Part shown: in pieces, positions 36,897-45,547 of the stretch | How the letters are laid out: every line of letters begins with the position of its first letter | Numbering within the stretch: position 1 is the first letter of the stretch | Source: Sporomusaceae bacterium FL31 | GTDB lineage: Bacteria; Bacillota; Negativicutes; DSM-1736; Dendrosporobacteraceae | Length of the DNA: 64,000 bases | Assembly (NCBI GenBank): GCA_003990955.1 | Contig: BIFV01000015.1 | Coordinates: 30,308 to 94,307 of the forward strand | Direction of reading: 5' to 3' | Translations under genes and position numbers: made by a program | The notes under the pieces: generated by a model | The model's database searches: none | Told to the model about the DNA's origin: nothing | The model's input: the letters and a program-made list of their open reading frames with translations, nothing else

Positions 36897-37844
36897 ATGA
36901 AACTGATTGATTTACATTGTGATACCATTTCGGTGTTATATAAGCTCACACAGGCACATGCAGGCGGCTTAAAGGCAAACAATCTTCATGTCGATCTTCA
37001 GAAGTTAGCAAAAGCCAATTCACTCGCTCAATTTTTTGCGATGTATATTAATTTAGAAGCAACCGAAAATCCGCTTGAAGACTGTTTAGGAATGATTGAC
37101 TGCTTCTACCGCGAAATAGAGAAAAATCAGGATTTGATTCAAATTGCTACTTGTATGCAAGAGTTTGAGCTTAATCAAAAATCTAACAAAATAACTGCCT
37201 TTCTCACCATTGAAGAAGGTGGGGTTATTCATGGTAAACTGAGTAATTTACGGATGTTTCATCGGTTAGGGGTTCGTCTTATGACACTGACCTGGAACTA
37301 TCCTAATGAAATTGGCTATCCTAACTGCCTGCCAGAATGTCAGCACCAAGGACTTACCCCATTTGGGCAGGAAGTTGTAGCAGAAATGAACAGGCTTAAT
37401 ATGCTGATTGATGTATCCCATCTGTCTGATCAAGGTTTCTATGATGTGGCCCAATATTCAGCCAAACCGTTTGTTGCCTCACATTCTAACGCTCGTGCCA
37501 TCACTGCTCATCCACGCAATCTTGATGATGCGATGATTAAAACGCTAGCAGAAAAAGGCGGTGTTATGGGGATTAATTTTGCCAATAGTTTTTTGGGCAC
37601 CAGTCCAATCAGCCGTGTCGAGGATATTGTTCAGCATATCAAACATATTCGCAACACCGGGGGAATTGATGTGCTTGCACTGGGATCGGACTTTGACGGA
37701 ATTGAACCTAATTTGGAAATTGCCAATATCGGAGAAATTGATAAACTGGTGCAGGCTTTAATGCAACACTCGTTCCGAGAGGAAGAAATTGAAAAAATTT
37801 TTACTAAGAATATTATGCGGGTTATGCGTGAGTGTTTAGGTTAA
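36897..37844 (+). CDS. Membrane dipeptidase (renal dipeptidase family, M19)
   Basis: Zinc dipeptidase, 315 aa. Metal ligands: LIDLHCDT (HxD), LTIEEGGV (bridging Glu), DVSHLSDQG (His), SHSNARAITAHPRN (His), LALGSDFDGIE (Asp). Bacterial members cleave dipeptides, including D-residue-containing ones from cell wall. Start ATG 36897, with AGGAGG 6 nt upstream; the preceding ATG at 36894 is only 3 nt from the SD. No signal peptide. It is divergent from cwlD. Confidence 0.93.
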   Translation: MKLIDLHCDTISVLYKLTQAHAGGLKANNLHVDLQKLAKANSLAQFFAMYINLEATENPLEDCLGMIDCFYREIEKNQDLIQIATCMQEFELNQKSNKITAFLTIEEGGVIHGKLSNLRMFHRLGVRLMTLTWNYPNEIGYPNCLPECQHQGLTPFGQEVVAEMNRLNMLIDVSHLSDQGFYDVAQYSAKPFVASHSNARAITAHPRNLDDAMIKTLAEKGGVMGINFANSFLGTSPISRVEDIVQHIKHIRNTGGIDVLALGSDFDGIEPNLEIANIGEIDKLVQALMQHSFREEEIEKIFTKNIMRVMRECLG

Positions 37845-37878
37845 AAGCCAATCTTAGCGTCTTTTCAGATGAAATAGA

Positions 37879-37907
37879 TTGACAGTAATTCAGGGACTTT
37901 CTATAAT
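37879..37907 (+). promoter_or_regulatory. consensus SigA promoter of the TetR-efflux module
   Basis: TTGACA (37879-37884), 17-nt spacer, TATAAT (37902-37907): both hexamers perfect. Placed 31 nt before the TetR start codon. Confidence 0.85.
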
Positions 37908-37938
37908 TAAAATTGCTATATATTTTGGGGAGGTAATT

Positions 37939-38559
37939 ATGATTCAAAGCCGGGGGAAGGGAACTGTAGTAGATTCAAGGAATAAACGCCAGCAAATACT
38001 GGAAGCGGCATATATTGTTTTTTCCCGTAAAGGCTTTCATCGGGCCACTGTTGATGAGATTATTGCTTTAGCCGATACTGGAAAAGGTACGGTATACAAC
38101 TATTTCGTTAATAAGGAACAGCTGTTTTATACGCTAATTAAAGAGCGTAGTACTCCGTTTGAGCAATCCCTGTCCGAAGTGGCGACAGCTGAATTACAAC
38201 CGTTAGAGAAGCTTAGAGCTATGATCAAGTTGTTTTTACAATTTTATTTGGCCAATGCGGATTTATGGCGGGTTCTCATGCATGAGGTCCGGGGGCTAGG
38301 CAGTGAGGGGTATTCGGCTTTTAGCCAAGAGCAAAGGGATAAATATGCGCAGCGTTTCAAAGATACCATTGGGTTGCTGGAAACTGTCATTAATGAAGGG
38401 ATTCGGCAAGGCATTATTAAAGAATGCGATGCTTCAAAGGTATCGTATGCATTGTTCAGTGTTGTTGTCACAATGGTTTACAATAAATTTGTTGACGCAA
38501 ATGTTGAAACAAGTGCAAATAACATTGCTGATATTTTCTTTTACGGAGTAGCTCAATAA
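37939..38559 (+). CDS. TetR/AcrR-family regulator
   Basis: 206-residue repressor-type regulator. N-terminal HTH (about 12-60): NKRQQILEAAYIVFSRKGFHRATVDEIIALADTGKGTVYNYFVNKEQLF. The C-terminal ligand domain is of TetR_C type; the inducer is unknown. ATG 37939 follows GGGGAGG; the frame's earlier TTG-type starts lie inside the promoter. It is followed by HlyD- and EmrB-type genes on the same strand, so it most likely controls that efflux pair and itself. Confidence 0.9.
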   Translation: MIQSRGKGTVVDSRNKRQQILEAAYIVFSRKGFHRATVDEIIALADTGKGTVYNYFVNKEQLFYTLIKERSTPFEQSLSEVATAELQPLEKLRAMIKLFLQFYLANADLWRVLMHEVRGLGSEGYSAFSQEQRDKYAQRFKDTIGLLETVINEGIRQGIIKECDASKVSYALFSVVVTMVYNKFVDANVETSANNIADIFFYGVAQ

Positions 38560-38575
38560 TTTTTTTATGCGTATG

Positions 38576-38589
38576 TGACTATTTGGTCA
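38576..38589 (+). promoter_or_regulatory. possible operator, inverted repeat upstream of the HlyD gene
   Basis: TGAC-N6-GTCA palindrome 23 nt before the HlyD start, the size and position expected of a short TetR-type operator. Short palindromes arise by chance, so this is tentative. Confidence 0.3.
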
Positions 38590-38611
38590 GTTGCTATTTG
38601 GAGGGGTTAGG

Positions 38612-39685
38612 ATGCAAGCAGAAAGTAATACAAATAATGGCAAAAAACAGCAGGTTATGATTAGGCTGTTAGTCGTCTTCTTAATGGTTGGTTTAGTGGG
38701 CGGCGGCTGGTGGTGGTATCAAACCAGCAAATATGTATCAACTGATGATGCCCGGGTGAGCGGAACCATCGTGACGGTGGGGGCAAAGATTTCCGGACGG
38801 TTATCCGAAGTATTAGTAAAAGAGGGCGATACGGTACAAGCTGGTCAAATTATAGCCCGCATTGATGCCAGAGATGCTGCTGCAGTAAGGGCTCAGGCTG
38901 AAGCTGCTCTGGTTGCCGCAAAAGCACACTATGATGAGCTTGTTAATGGAACCAGGCCGCAGGAAATCAATCAAGCTAAAGCCGGTGTTGAGCAGGCCCA
39001 GGCTGCAACCGATCAAGCTAAAGCCAGCCTGGATAATGCAACACTGAATTATCAGCGTATGCAGAAATTGTACAATGAAGGTGCTGTTAGTGTGGCACAG
39101 CGGGATAGTGCCGAAACAGCTTACCGTGTGGCTCAAGAAACTGTCAATGCCAGTCGTCAGGCTCAGAATGCGGCCAGCGAGAAACTGGAACTGGCTGTAA
39201 CTGGATCACGTGAAGAAGCGGTTCGGGCAGCGGCGGCTCAAGTCAAACAAGCTGAGGCAGCACTGGAAGCAGCCCGGCTCACTTTTGGAGAAACAACAAT
39301 TACGGCACCGATTAGTGGTGCGATTGCCTTAAAGTCGGTCAACTCCGGTGAAGTGGTTATAACCGGACAACCTTTGTTCTCCATTACAAATTTAAAAGAT
39401 GTGTGGGTCAATGCCCGCATTGAAGAAACAAAGATTGGTAAGCTTAGAGTAGGCCAGCAAGTGGATTATACTATTGATGGCTACCCAGGCCGTACCTTTA
39501 CTGGTACTATTTACGATATCGGCACAGCGGCTAATTCTGTGTTTGCTCTTATTCCTACCGAGAATTCTTCTAATAATTTTACTAAAGTTACGCAGCGCAT
39601 TCCTGTAAAGATTTCCTTACCGGAAAATAGTGATGTGATATTTCGACCCGGGATGTCAGCCTACATAAAAATTAAATTGGATTAG
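38612..39685 (+). CDS. HlyD/EmrA-family efflux periplasmic adaptor
   Basis: 357 aa. One N-terminal membrane helix (about 20-42, LLVVFLMVGLVGGGWWWY), then split biotinyl-lipoyl half-domains (STDDARVSGTIVTVGAKISGRLSEVLVKEGDTVQAGQIIARID), a long Ala/Gln-rich coiled-coil hairpin (about 95-225) and the beta-barrel domain (AAITAPISGAI-type, NAVIEETKIGKLRVGQQV). Presence of an adaptor fits a diderm envelope. GGAGGGG precedes ATG 38612. It works with the EmrB-type pump 12 nt downstream. Confidence 0.92.
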   Translation: MQAESNTNNGKKQQVMIRLLVVFLMVGLVGGGWWWYQTSKYVSTDDARVSGTIVTVGAKISGRLSEVLVKEGDTVQAGQIIARIDARDAAAVRAQAEAALVAAKAHYDELVNGTRPQEINQAKAGVEQAQAATDQAKASLDNATLNYQRMQKLYNEGAVSVAQRDSAETAYRVAQETVNASRQAQNAASEKLELAVTGSREEAVRAAAAQVKQAEAALEAARLTFGETTITAPISGAIALKSVNSGEVVITGQPLFSITNLKDVWVNARIEETKIGKLRVGQQVDYTIDGYPGRTFTGTIYDIGTAANSVFALIPTENSSNNFTKVTQRIPVKISLPENSDVIFRPGMSAYIKIKLD

Positions 39686-39697
39686 GGGTGGAAAACC

Positions 39698-41260
39698 ATG
39701 AAAATCCCTAGTCTTCTGATTACTGATGACAACTACAAGTGGTGGGCATTAGGTGTAACCATTATTGGGGGATTTATGAGTATCCTGGATACTAGTATCG
39801 TCAATGTAGCTGTCCCTAAGATGATGGCTGTCTTTGCGGTAGACACCGATCAGGCCCAATGGATATTAACAGCCTATATGCTGACAATGGGTGTTATCCA
39901 GCCAACCACAGGTTATTTTTGTGATGTATTAGGCAATCGGCGTATGTACTTATTCAGTTTGGCCATATTTGTTTTCGGGTCAGCTTTATGCGGAGCAGCC
40001 TGGAGCAATGATTCTATGATTGTTTTTAGGATTATTCAGGCTTTGGGCGGCGGGATGATTATTCCAGTAACAATGTCTATTGTTTATCAAGTATTTCCGC
40101 TGGCAGAGCGGAATATGGCGATGGGAATTTGGGGGATATCTGCTATGGTCGCACCAGCAGTCGGACCTACGCTGAGTGGCTATTTTGTAGAATATTTGGA
40201 CTGGCGGTTAATCTTCACAATCAACATTCCAATTGGTGTTATAGGCTATGTCTTAGCGACTTTGGTGCTTAGGGAAGCTCCTGTGAATCGTGGACATAAA
40301 TTTGATTTTGGTGGGTTTGCCACCTCAGCAATCGGTTTATTCTGCTTATTGCTGGCACTGAGCAAAGGTACGGATGAGGGATGGACATCTGCTTACATTC
40401 TTACTCTTTTTTATATTTCAGCTGTCAATTTGATCTTATTTGTCTTTATTGAACTTAATCATGACACACCAATCCTTGATTTATCACTGTTTAAAGACTG
40501 GAATTTCTCACTGAGTACCCTGGTTACCTTTATTGGTACCATTGGCTTATATGGTGGAATATTTTTGATGCCTCTTTTTCTTGAGAATATGCGCGGTTGT
40601 ACCGCCATGCAGACTGGTATGCTGCTCTTTCCTTCAGCTGCGGCAGCTGGTCTAACTATGCCGATAGCAGCCAAACTTGCAGACAAATTTAGTGCCAAGC
40701 CTGTTGTGGTGTTGGGAATTATTTTACTTACTCTAGGGTCGTTGCCTTTAATGTATGTTGACCTTGATACCGCGGACCATACGCTAATGCTTTTAATGAT
40801 GGTGAGAGGTCTGGGCTTAGGCCTATTTATTATGCCAGTTACGGTATTAGGGATGAATAGTGTGCCGTTTGACAAGATCAATCGGGCTTCTTCGTTAAAT
40901 AATGCTGTTCGGCAGATCAGTGGTTCAATGGGAATTGCAATTTTGACCACTGTATTGCAAAATCGGCAAATTTTCCATCTTCATACTATTGGCGAGAATA
41001 TCAATAATGCTTCAAGCGCCGCAAATCAGGCAATCAATGCCTATCAGCAGAAATTTTTGCACTTTGGCAATACTTGGGTTATTGCAAAACTAAAGGCTCT
41101 GACGATTGTTAGCAGTTTAGCCCAGCGTCAATCTTATATTTTTGCATTTGATGATGCCTACTTAGTGCTTGCCTTAATTTCCTTTGCTGCTGTCATCCCG
41201 GCAATGATGCTGAAACCAGGAAAAAACAAAAAAAGCGGTGCAGCGGTTGTGATTGATTAA
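39698..41260 (+). CDS. EmrB-type multidrug efflux MFS transporter (DHA2)
   Basis: 520-residue drug:H+ antiporter with about 14 membrane segments. Marks: FMSILDTSIVNVAVPKMM (motif D1), WILTAYMLTMGVIQPTTGYFCDVLGNRRMYLFSLAIFVFGSALCG (motif A region) and SMVAPAVGPTLSGYFVEYLDWRLIFTINIPIG (motif C). AGGGGTGG precedes the ATG. Partner of the HlyD-type adaptor; substrates unknown. Confidence 0.92.
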   Translation: MKIPSLLITDDNYKWWALGVTIIGGFMSILDTSIVNVAVPKMMAVFAVDTDQAQWILTAYMLTMGVIQPTTGYFCDVLGNRRMYLFSLAIFVFGSALCGAAWSNDSMIVFRIIQALGGGMIIPVTMSIVYQVFPLAERNMAMGIWGISAMVAPAVGPTLSGYFVEYLDWRLIFTINIPIGVIGYVLATLVLREAPVNRGHKFDFGGFATSAIGLFCLLLALSKGTDEGWTSAYILTLFYISAVNLILFVFIELNHDTPILDLSLFKDWNFSLSTLVTFIGTIGLYGGIFLMPLFLENMRGCTAMQTGMLLFPSAAAAGLTMPIAAKLADKFSAKPVVVLGIILLTLGSLPLMYVDLDTADHTLMLLMMVRGLGLGLFIMPVTVLGMNSVPFDKINRASSLNNAVRQISGSMGIAILTTVLQNRQIFHLHTIGENINNASSAANQAINAYQQKFLHFGNTWVIAKLKALTIVSSLAQRQSYIFAFDDAYLVLALISFAAVIPAMMLKPGKNKKSGAAVVID

Positions 41261-41287
41261 GAAGTCTCTTCGGAGGCTTCTTTTTTT
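41261..41287 (+). terminator. terminator of the efflux module
   Basis: GAAGTCTC - TTCG - GAGGCTTC (one G-U pair) then seven T; it starts right after the stop codon. Confidence 0.93.
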
Positions 41288-41397
41288 ATTAAAATATGCA
41301 TACGAGGAGGTGCTGATAGGGAATACTTGCACCGAAAGTGTTTAGGTTGGCAGTTATTGCACCAGTTTCTTTGACGGAAAAATCGATTTATGGTGAA

Positions 41398-41571
41398 GCA
41401 AAAAGACCCGTGGAGCTTTCAAATGAAAGTCCACGGGTTTAAAATTTGTCACATGATCAGGTTGCAGAAATGGTTTAAGGGGGAGGTTAACGCTTCGACT
41501 TGGTTATGGCTGACTCCTTCAATGGAATCACCCCATTTCTAGATAATTATTATTAGGGGATAATTTATCTA
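41398..41571 (-). ncRNA. candidate approx. 170-nt minus-strand RNA
   Basis: On the minus strand a good SigA promoter (41605-41577) is followed by three stem-loops: GATAA(A)TTAT/ATAATTATC (41541-41569), a larger domain closed by AGAAATGG/CCATTTCT (41466-41538), and a terminator (41438-41406) with a T5 tail. The only reading frame is a 14-codon GTG-started peptide (VIPLKESAITKSKR) without a clear SD. The region between efflux and his genes has no ORF otherwise. I recognise no known RNA family. Confidence 0.4.
41400..41438 (-). terminator. minus-strand (possibly bidirectional) terminator
   Basis: ACCCGTGGA-CTTTC / GAAAG-TCCACGGGT stem (about 14 bp, one bulge), AAAT-type loop; the minus-strand tail is CTTTTT, the plus tail TTAAAATTT. 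Confidence 0.8.
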
Positions 41572-41576
41572 ATTAA

Positions 41577-41605
41577 ATTATATAATGAATGTCCAAATTT
41601 TACAA
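41577..41605 (-). promoter_or_regulatory. SigA-type promoter of the candidate minus-strand RNA
   Basis: Minus strand: TTGTAA (41605-41600), 17-nt spacer, perfect TATAAT (41582-41577). Confidence 0.5.
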
Positions 41606-41735
41606 GCATTTTTTGTGCTCATATGAATTAAATGGCAGATAATTTCATAAGTTAAAGAAATAAAGCAGGAAAAGGTTAAAGTTAAGCGAAATAAAATACC
41701 AATAATCAACCTGAGCAGGATAAGGAGTGAAACCT

Positions 41736-42050
41736 ATGCCCGTTAATCCTAAACTTAAAGATGAGCTAACTGACCAATTATTTAGGGCAGTATTATTGTT
41801 ACAAAACGAAGAAGAGTGTTATCAGTTCTTTGAGGATATTTGCACAATAGGCGAATTGAAATCTCTAGCCCAACGGTTGGAAGTTGCCCGCATGCTTAAG
41901 CACGGACATACTTATGATGTCATTGTTGAGCGTACAGGTGCAAGTACAGCCACGATCAGCCGGGTAAAACGCTGCTTAAATTATGGCGCGGACGGGTATA
42001 AAGCAATTTTAATGCGCTTAGATGAACAGAATAATGATACCAAGTTGTAG
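41736..42050 (+). CDS. YerC/YecD-family TrpR-like regulator
   Basis: 104-residue DNA-binding protein of the TrpR-like YerC/YecD family. Seen: DQLFRAVLLLQNEEECYQFFEDICTIGELKSLAQRLEVARMLKHGHTYDVIVERTGASTATISRVKRCLNYGADGY, including the helix-turn-helix at about residues 60-85. AAGGAG stands 8 nt before ATG 41736; the GTG at 41727 overlaps the SD. It sits 14 nt before hisZ. Members of this family next to his genes are predicted histidine regulators, so that is the likely role here; tryptophan is less likely. Confidence 0.85.
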   Translation: MPVNPKLKDELTDQLFRAVLLLQNEEECYQFFEDICTIGELKSLAQRLEVARMLKHGHTYDVIVERTGASTATISRVKRCLNYGADGYKAILMRLDEQNNDTKL

Positions 42051-42064
42051 AATGGAGTGTTTTC

Positions 42065-43246
42065 ATGAATCAGAATGATTTTGTACCACAAATTCCCTAT
42101 GGGACAAGAGATTTTTTGCCGCGTGAAGCCAGCCGTAAACGGGTCATTGAAGCGGCACTTGCCAATATGTTTGCTCGGTGGGGATATGATGAAGTGATTA
42201 CGCCTACCATCGAATATCTAGAAACCCTTAATGTTGGCACAGGCTGTGACATGCAGCAATATATGTTTAAATTCTTTGATCGTAATAATCACATTTTAGC
42301 ACTAAGGCCAGATATGACGACTCCAATCGCTCGTGTTGCAGCGACTCGTTTGCGCGAAAATGTTTCGCCCTTAAAATTATTTTACTTGACCAATGTATTT
42401 CGTTATGAGCAGGCCCAGGCTGGGCGTCAATGTGAGTTTTACCAGGCTGGAGTTGAGCTGATGGGGGTCCCAGGACCAACCGGCGACGCTGAAATTATAG
42501 CCTTGGCTATTGAAGCCATGCTTGAGTCTGGCCTGCAGAATTTTCAAATTAGTTTAGGTCAAGTGGATATCATTAATGGGATTATGGAAGATTGCGGTTT
42601 ATCCAACCAGCAGCGCCATCAGGTTAAGCAAGCGATGTTAAATCGTGATTTAGTTGGTCTTGGCGAAATATTGTCAGCAAGTGGCTTGAGCAAATCGGTG
42701 CAAACCATGTTACAGCAAATTCCTGTCTTACACGGTCGTGAAGAAATGCTGCAAGAAGCTGCTAAAATGATCAGTAATGAGAAAAGTCGTAACGCTCTGG
42801 CAAATTTAGCTGAGATTTATGACTTGTTAAAAGCTTATGGTGTTGAACAATATGTAAACTTTGATTTAGGCATTATTCGTGATTTTGAATATTATACGGG
42901 TATGGTTTTTGAAGGCTATACGCCCGGACTTGGTTTTCCTTTGTGCGGCGGCGGACGTTACGATCAAATGCTGACATCTTTTGGAGCCGAAACTCCAGCC
43001 ACAGGTTTTGCATTAGGGATTGAACGGGTTATGCTGGCGCTTGAGCGTCAGGGAATCACTGGGGTTATTGAAACAAAAAATGTTTATATTGCTTGGCAGA
43101 CAGGTAATCTGGGAGCGGCAATTACAGAGGCTAATAAACTGCGGAAGGCCGGTTATTCGGTAGAATTGGCTTTTACTGCCCAAACCGAGCAAGAGGCAGT
43201 GCTTAGTCAATCCACGAAAGGATATGAAAAACTAATTTATATATAG
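42065..43246 (+). CDS. hisZ: ATP phosphoribosyltransferase regulatory subunit HisZ
   Basis: HisRS-like paralogue needed for activity and histidine feedback of short-form HisG. 393 aa; IPYGTRDFLPREASRKR, YDEVITPTIEYLETL, LRPDMTTPIARVAATRL, YLTNVFRYEQ, EFYQAGVELMG and GLGFPLCGGGRYDQM (class II aaRS motifs, catalytically altered), without the tRNA-binding anticodon domain of true HisRS. This pairs with the 220-residue HisG at 44885, about 1.6 kb downstream beyond a reversed gene. Confidence 0.93.
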   Translation: MNQNDFVPQIPYGTRDFLPREASRKRVIEAALANMFARWGYDEVITPTIEYLETLNVGTGCDMQQYMFKFFDRNNHILALRPDMTTPIARVAATRLRENVSPLKLFYLTNVFRYEQAQAGRQCEFYQAGVELMGVPGPTGDAEIIALAIEAMLESGLQNFQISLGQVDIINGIMEDCGLSNQQRHQVKQAMLNRDLVGLGEILSASGLSKSVQTMLQQIPVLHGREEMLQEAAKMISNEKSRNALANLAEIYDLLKAYGVEQYVNFDLGIIRDFEYYTGMVFEGYTPGLGFPLCGGGRYDQMLTSFGAETPATGFALGIERVMLALERQGITGVIETKNVYIAWQTGNLGAAITEANKLRKAGYSVELAFTAQTEQEAVLSQSTKGYEKLIYI

Positions 43247-43259
43247 GTGGTTGAGACTC

Positions 43260-43787
43260 ATGCTGACCCGGGTTAAGCAGGTTATCGCTGCTTTTTCGGC
43301 CCGTATTTATCCGGAGGATAAATTGTTTGTCCAGGCGCATTTAAATCATGATGAACAAACTTTGTTTTGGGCTATGAACTTACCCGACCAACGTCATGCT
43401 TTAAATGTTGCTTATACCGCAATGAGACTTGCTAACGATGATGGGCAGATCAATCAAAAGCTATTGATCCAATGTGCTTTGCTGCATGATGTCGGCAAGG
43501 TGCGCGGTGATGTCAGTACATTGGATAAAATCATCACTGTTGCAGCTCATAAGCTGGCTCCACGGTGGGCAAAAAATTGGGGTAAAGAAGGTCGGGGCGG
43601 AAAAGTTAATAACTTACGACATGCCTTTTATACTTATTTTAATCATCCAGTGCGAAGTGCTGCGCTGCTGCAGCGAATTGGTGTGAGTACCGAGGTTCTC
43701 AATATTATTGCTAAGCACCATAAAGCTCCGACAGAAAATGATCCGCCGGAGCTAAAAATACTGCAGAAGGCTGACAATATGCACTAA
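43260..43787 (+). CDS. HD-domain phosphohydrolase-like protein
   Basis: 175 aa, metal-dependent HD fold: first ligand His in QRHALNVAYTAMRLA, HD pair in LLHDVGKVRGD, later HPVRSAALLQRIGVSTEVLNIIAKHHKAP. Family members hydrolyse phosphate esters or nucleotides; the substrate cannot be told. Start ATG 43260 with AGGTGG 9 nt upstream; it follows hisZ by 13 nt and is probably cotranscribed. Its stop overlaps the stop of the convergent dehydrogenase by 4 nt. No histidinol-phosphatase is visible in the his cluster; whether this fills the gap is open. Confidence 0.85.
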   Translation: MLTRVKQVIAAFSARIYPEDKLFVQAHLNHDEQTLFWAMNLPDQRHALNVAYTAMRLANDDGQINQKLLIQCALLHDVGKVRGDVSTLDKIITVAAHKLAPRWAKNWGKEGRGGKVNNLRHAFYTYFNHPVRSAALLQRIGVSTEVLNIIAKHHKAPTENDPPELKILQKADNMH

Positions 43788-44734
43788 TAACCTTTCGCTT
43801 TATCAATGATGTTGAACATATCTTTGTCACGGGGAAACCGGGTAAGGATTTCACAAAAAAGTTTTATGGCCCGGTCTAAATAGTGTGGTGATATTGCAGC
43901 AATGTGCGGCGTGATCAGTACATTTTGCATATCCCAGAGTGGTGAGGATTCAGGTAATGGCTCATGTTCAAAAACATCAAGGGCCGCTCCTTTAATATGC
44001 TCTTGCTCTAAGGCAGTAATCAGATCCGCTTCATTGACGATATCGCCGCGGGCAACATTAATAAAATAAGCCGATGGTTTCATACTCTTAAACAGTTCTA
44101 GGGTAAACAGACCTTTTGTTTCAATCGTTAGCGGTAAAGTAACAACTACAAAATCGGCAATGGCCAATAAATCTGTCAGTTGCTCAGGCGTATATAGTTT
44201 ATCAACAAATAACTCTGCTGTTTGTTCTCTTTTTGTAGCCACAACTTCCATACCAAGACTTTTAGCTCGTTTGGCAATTTCGCGGCCAATGCTTCCCAGG
44301 CCAACGATACCAATGGTTTTTTCATAAATTTCTCCAACAGAAGCTCGTTTCCATTGTTTATTCTGCTGTTGCTTGGTAAAAGTCGAGATGCCACGTGTAA
44401 ACGATAAGATCATGGCTAAAACATGTTCAGACATGGGGATGCCGTGAATGCCGCGTGAATTTGTTAATAACACGGGAGATGTTAACAATTCGGGAAATAA
44501 TAGCTTCTCTACACCTGCACTTAACGCATGAATCCAGCGAAGCTTTGGTGCCTGTAGAAACAAGGGACGAAGATCCATGTAACCCCAGGCAACAACAATA
44601 TCAGCCTGAGCAATATGCTGCGGGGCATCCGCTAACTCAGTGATCGTGATCTTACTGTCAGGGGCAGCATTGGTGATGGCTGTGATGTGGCGTTCTGCTA
44701 ATTGATTAATAACAAGAATGTTCAATGCAGGCAT
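43784..44734 (-). CDS. D-isomer-specific 2-hydroxyacid dehydrogenase
   Basis: 316-residue NAD(P)-dependent oxidoreductase. Substrate lobe at the N-terminus, then nucleotide-binding GIVGLGSIGREIAKRAKSLGMEV; catalytic Arg in INVARGDIVNEADL, Glu in ALDVFEHEPLPESSPLW, His in NVLITPHIAA. Sequence is of the glyoxylate/hydroxypyruvate-reductase-like branch; substrate not assignable. Minus-strand SD AAAGGAGG. It interrupts the his genes in reverse orientation, between hisZ-HD and hisG. Confidence 0.88.
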   Translation of the reverse strand: MPALNILVINQLAERHITAITNAAPDSKITITELADAPQHIAQADIVVAWGYMDLRPLFLQAPKLRWIHALSAGVEKLLFPELLTSPVLLTNSRGIHGIPMSEHVLAMILSFTRGISTFTKQQQNKQWKRASVGEIYEKTIGIVGLGSIGREIAKRAKSLGMEVVATKREQTAELFVDKLYTPEQLTDLLAIADFVVVTLPLTIETKGLFTLELFKSMKPSAYFINVARGDIVNEADLITALEQEHIKGAALDVFEHEPLPESSPLWDMQNVLITPHIAAISPHYLDRAIKLFCEILTRFPRDKDMFNIIDKAKGY

Positions 44735-44807
44735 CGATAAATGCCTCCTTTTACAGGTATTTATAATGATATACTTCTATTAAAAAGTTAAAATTCCTAC
44801 AAAACCG

Positions 44808-44836
44808 TTGACGAAGGTTTTAATTGATGATAACAT
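44808..44836 (+). promoter_or_regulatory. SigA promoter of the hisG operon
   Basis: TTGACG (44808-44813), 17-nt spacer, TAACAT (44831-44836), 48 nt before hisG. No T-box motif is visible in the leader. Confidence 0.6.
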
Positions 44837-44884
44837 GGTAATAAATTAACGCTTTAAATAACTAAAGGAAAGCAGGGGACTTTC

Positions 44885-45547
44885 ATGACTTCAAGTGATA
44901 TGGAATATCTGACAATTGCCTTACCTAAAGGTAAGCTGTTTACTCCATCTGCTAATTTACTGGCAAAGTTAGGTTACACTGCCGAGGGACTTAGTGAAAA
45001 CTCCCGTAAATTAGTTATAACCAATGAGGCGGAAAAAATAAGGTTTATTATCACGAAAACTGCCGATTTACCAACTTATGTTGAATATGGCGCAGCCGAT
45101 ATTGGCGTTATTGGTAAAGATGTATTATTAGAAGAAGGCAAAGATGTCTATGAGCTTTTGGATTTGAAGTTTGGTTATTGCCGGATGGTTGTTGCTGTGC
45201 CACAAGTTTTGAAGCAGGAGAAACTAAGCGATTATGCTCATATGCGGGTGGCTACAAAGTATCCCAATATTGCTGAGCGGTTTTTTCATAGTATGGGAAT
45301 TCAGACTGAAATTATCAAGCTGAACGGATCCATTGAATTGGCACCCATGGTTGGTTTGGCTGAGATTATTGTTGATATAGTGGAAACTGGTCGTACATTA
45401 AAGGAAAATCAACTTGTTGAGGTTGCACAAATCAACCATGCGACTGCCAGATTTATTGCAAATCGTGTTAGCTTTAAGATGAAGTTTGCGCGGATCAGTA
45501 AGCTGGTTGAAGATCTGAAAGCTTTGTTAGAAAGTGAGGCTGAATAG
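44885..45547 (+). CDS. hisG: ATP phosphoribosyltransferase HisG, short form
   Basis: First histidine step: PRPP + ATP to phosphoribosyl-ATP. 220 aa, lacking the C-terminal regulatory ACT-like domain, hence dependent on HisZ. Seen: LTIALPKGKLFTPSANLLAKLGY, ADIGVIGKDVLLE, FGYCRMVVAVP, ATKYPNIAERFF, LNGSIELAPMVGLAEIIVDIVETGRTLKENQL. The final base of its TAG is the first of the hisD GTG. Confidence 0.96.
   Translation: MTSSDMEYLTIALPKGKLFTPSANLLAKLGYTAEGLSENSRKLVITNEAEKIRFIITKTADLPTYVEYGAADIGVIGKDVLLEEGKDVYELLDLKFGYCRMVVAVPQVLKQEKLSDYAHMRVATKYPNIAERFFHSMGIQTEIIKLNGSIELAPMVGLAEIIVDIVETGRTLKENQLVEVAQINHATARFIANRVSFKMKFARISKLVEDLKALLESEAE

Noticed and set aside
41455..41535. resemblance of ACGCTTCGACTT...GGCTGACTCCTTC to the fluoride (crcB) riboswitch
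   Set aside because: The required 5' GGNGATGG and GTTC blocks are missing and no fluoride exporter follows.
41650..41735. third SigH-like promoter before yerC (GCAGGAAAA...AGCGAAATA)
   Set aside because: One key mismatch (GAAA for GAAT) and a purine-rich background make chance likely.
41290..42065. expected T-box leader before the his genes
   Set aside because: No specifier stem or T-box AGGGTGGTACCGCG-type sequence; the YerC-type regulator gene is the more likely control.
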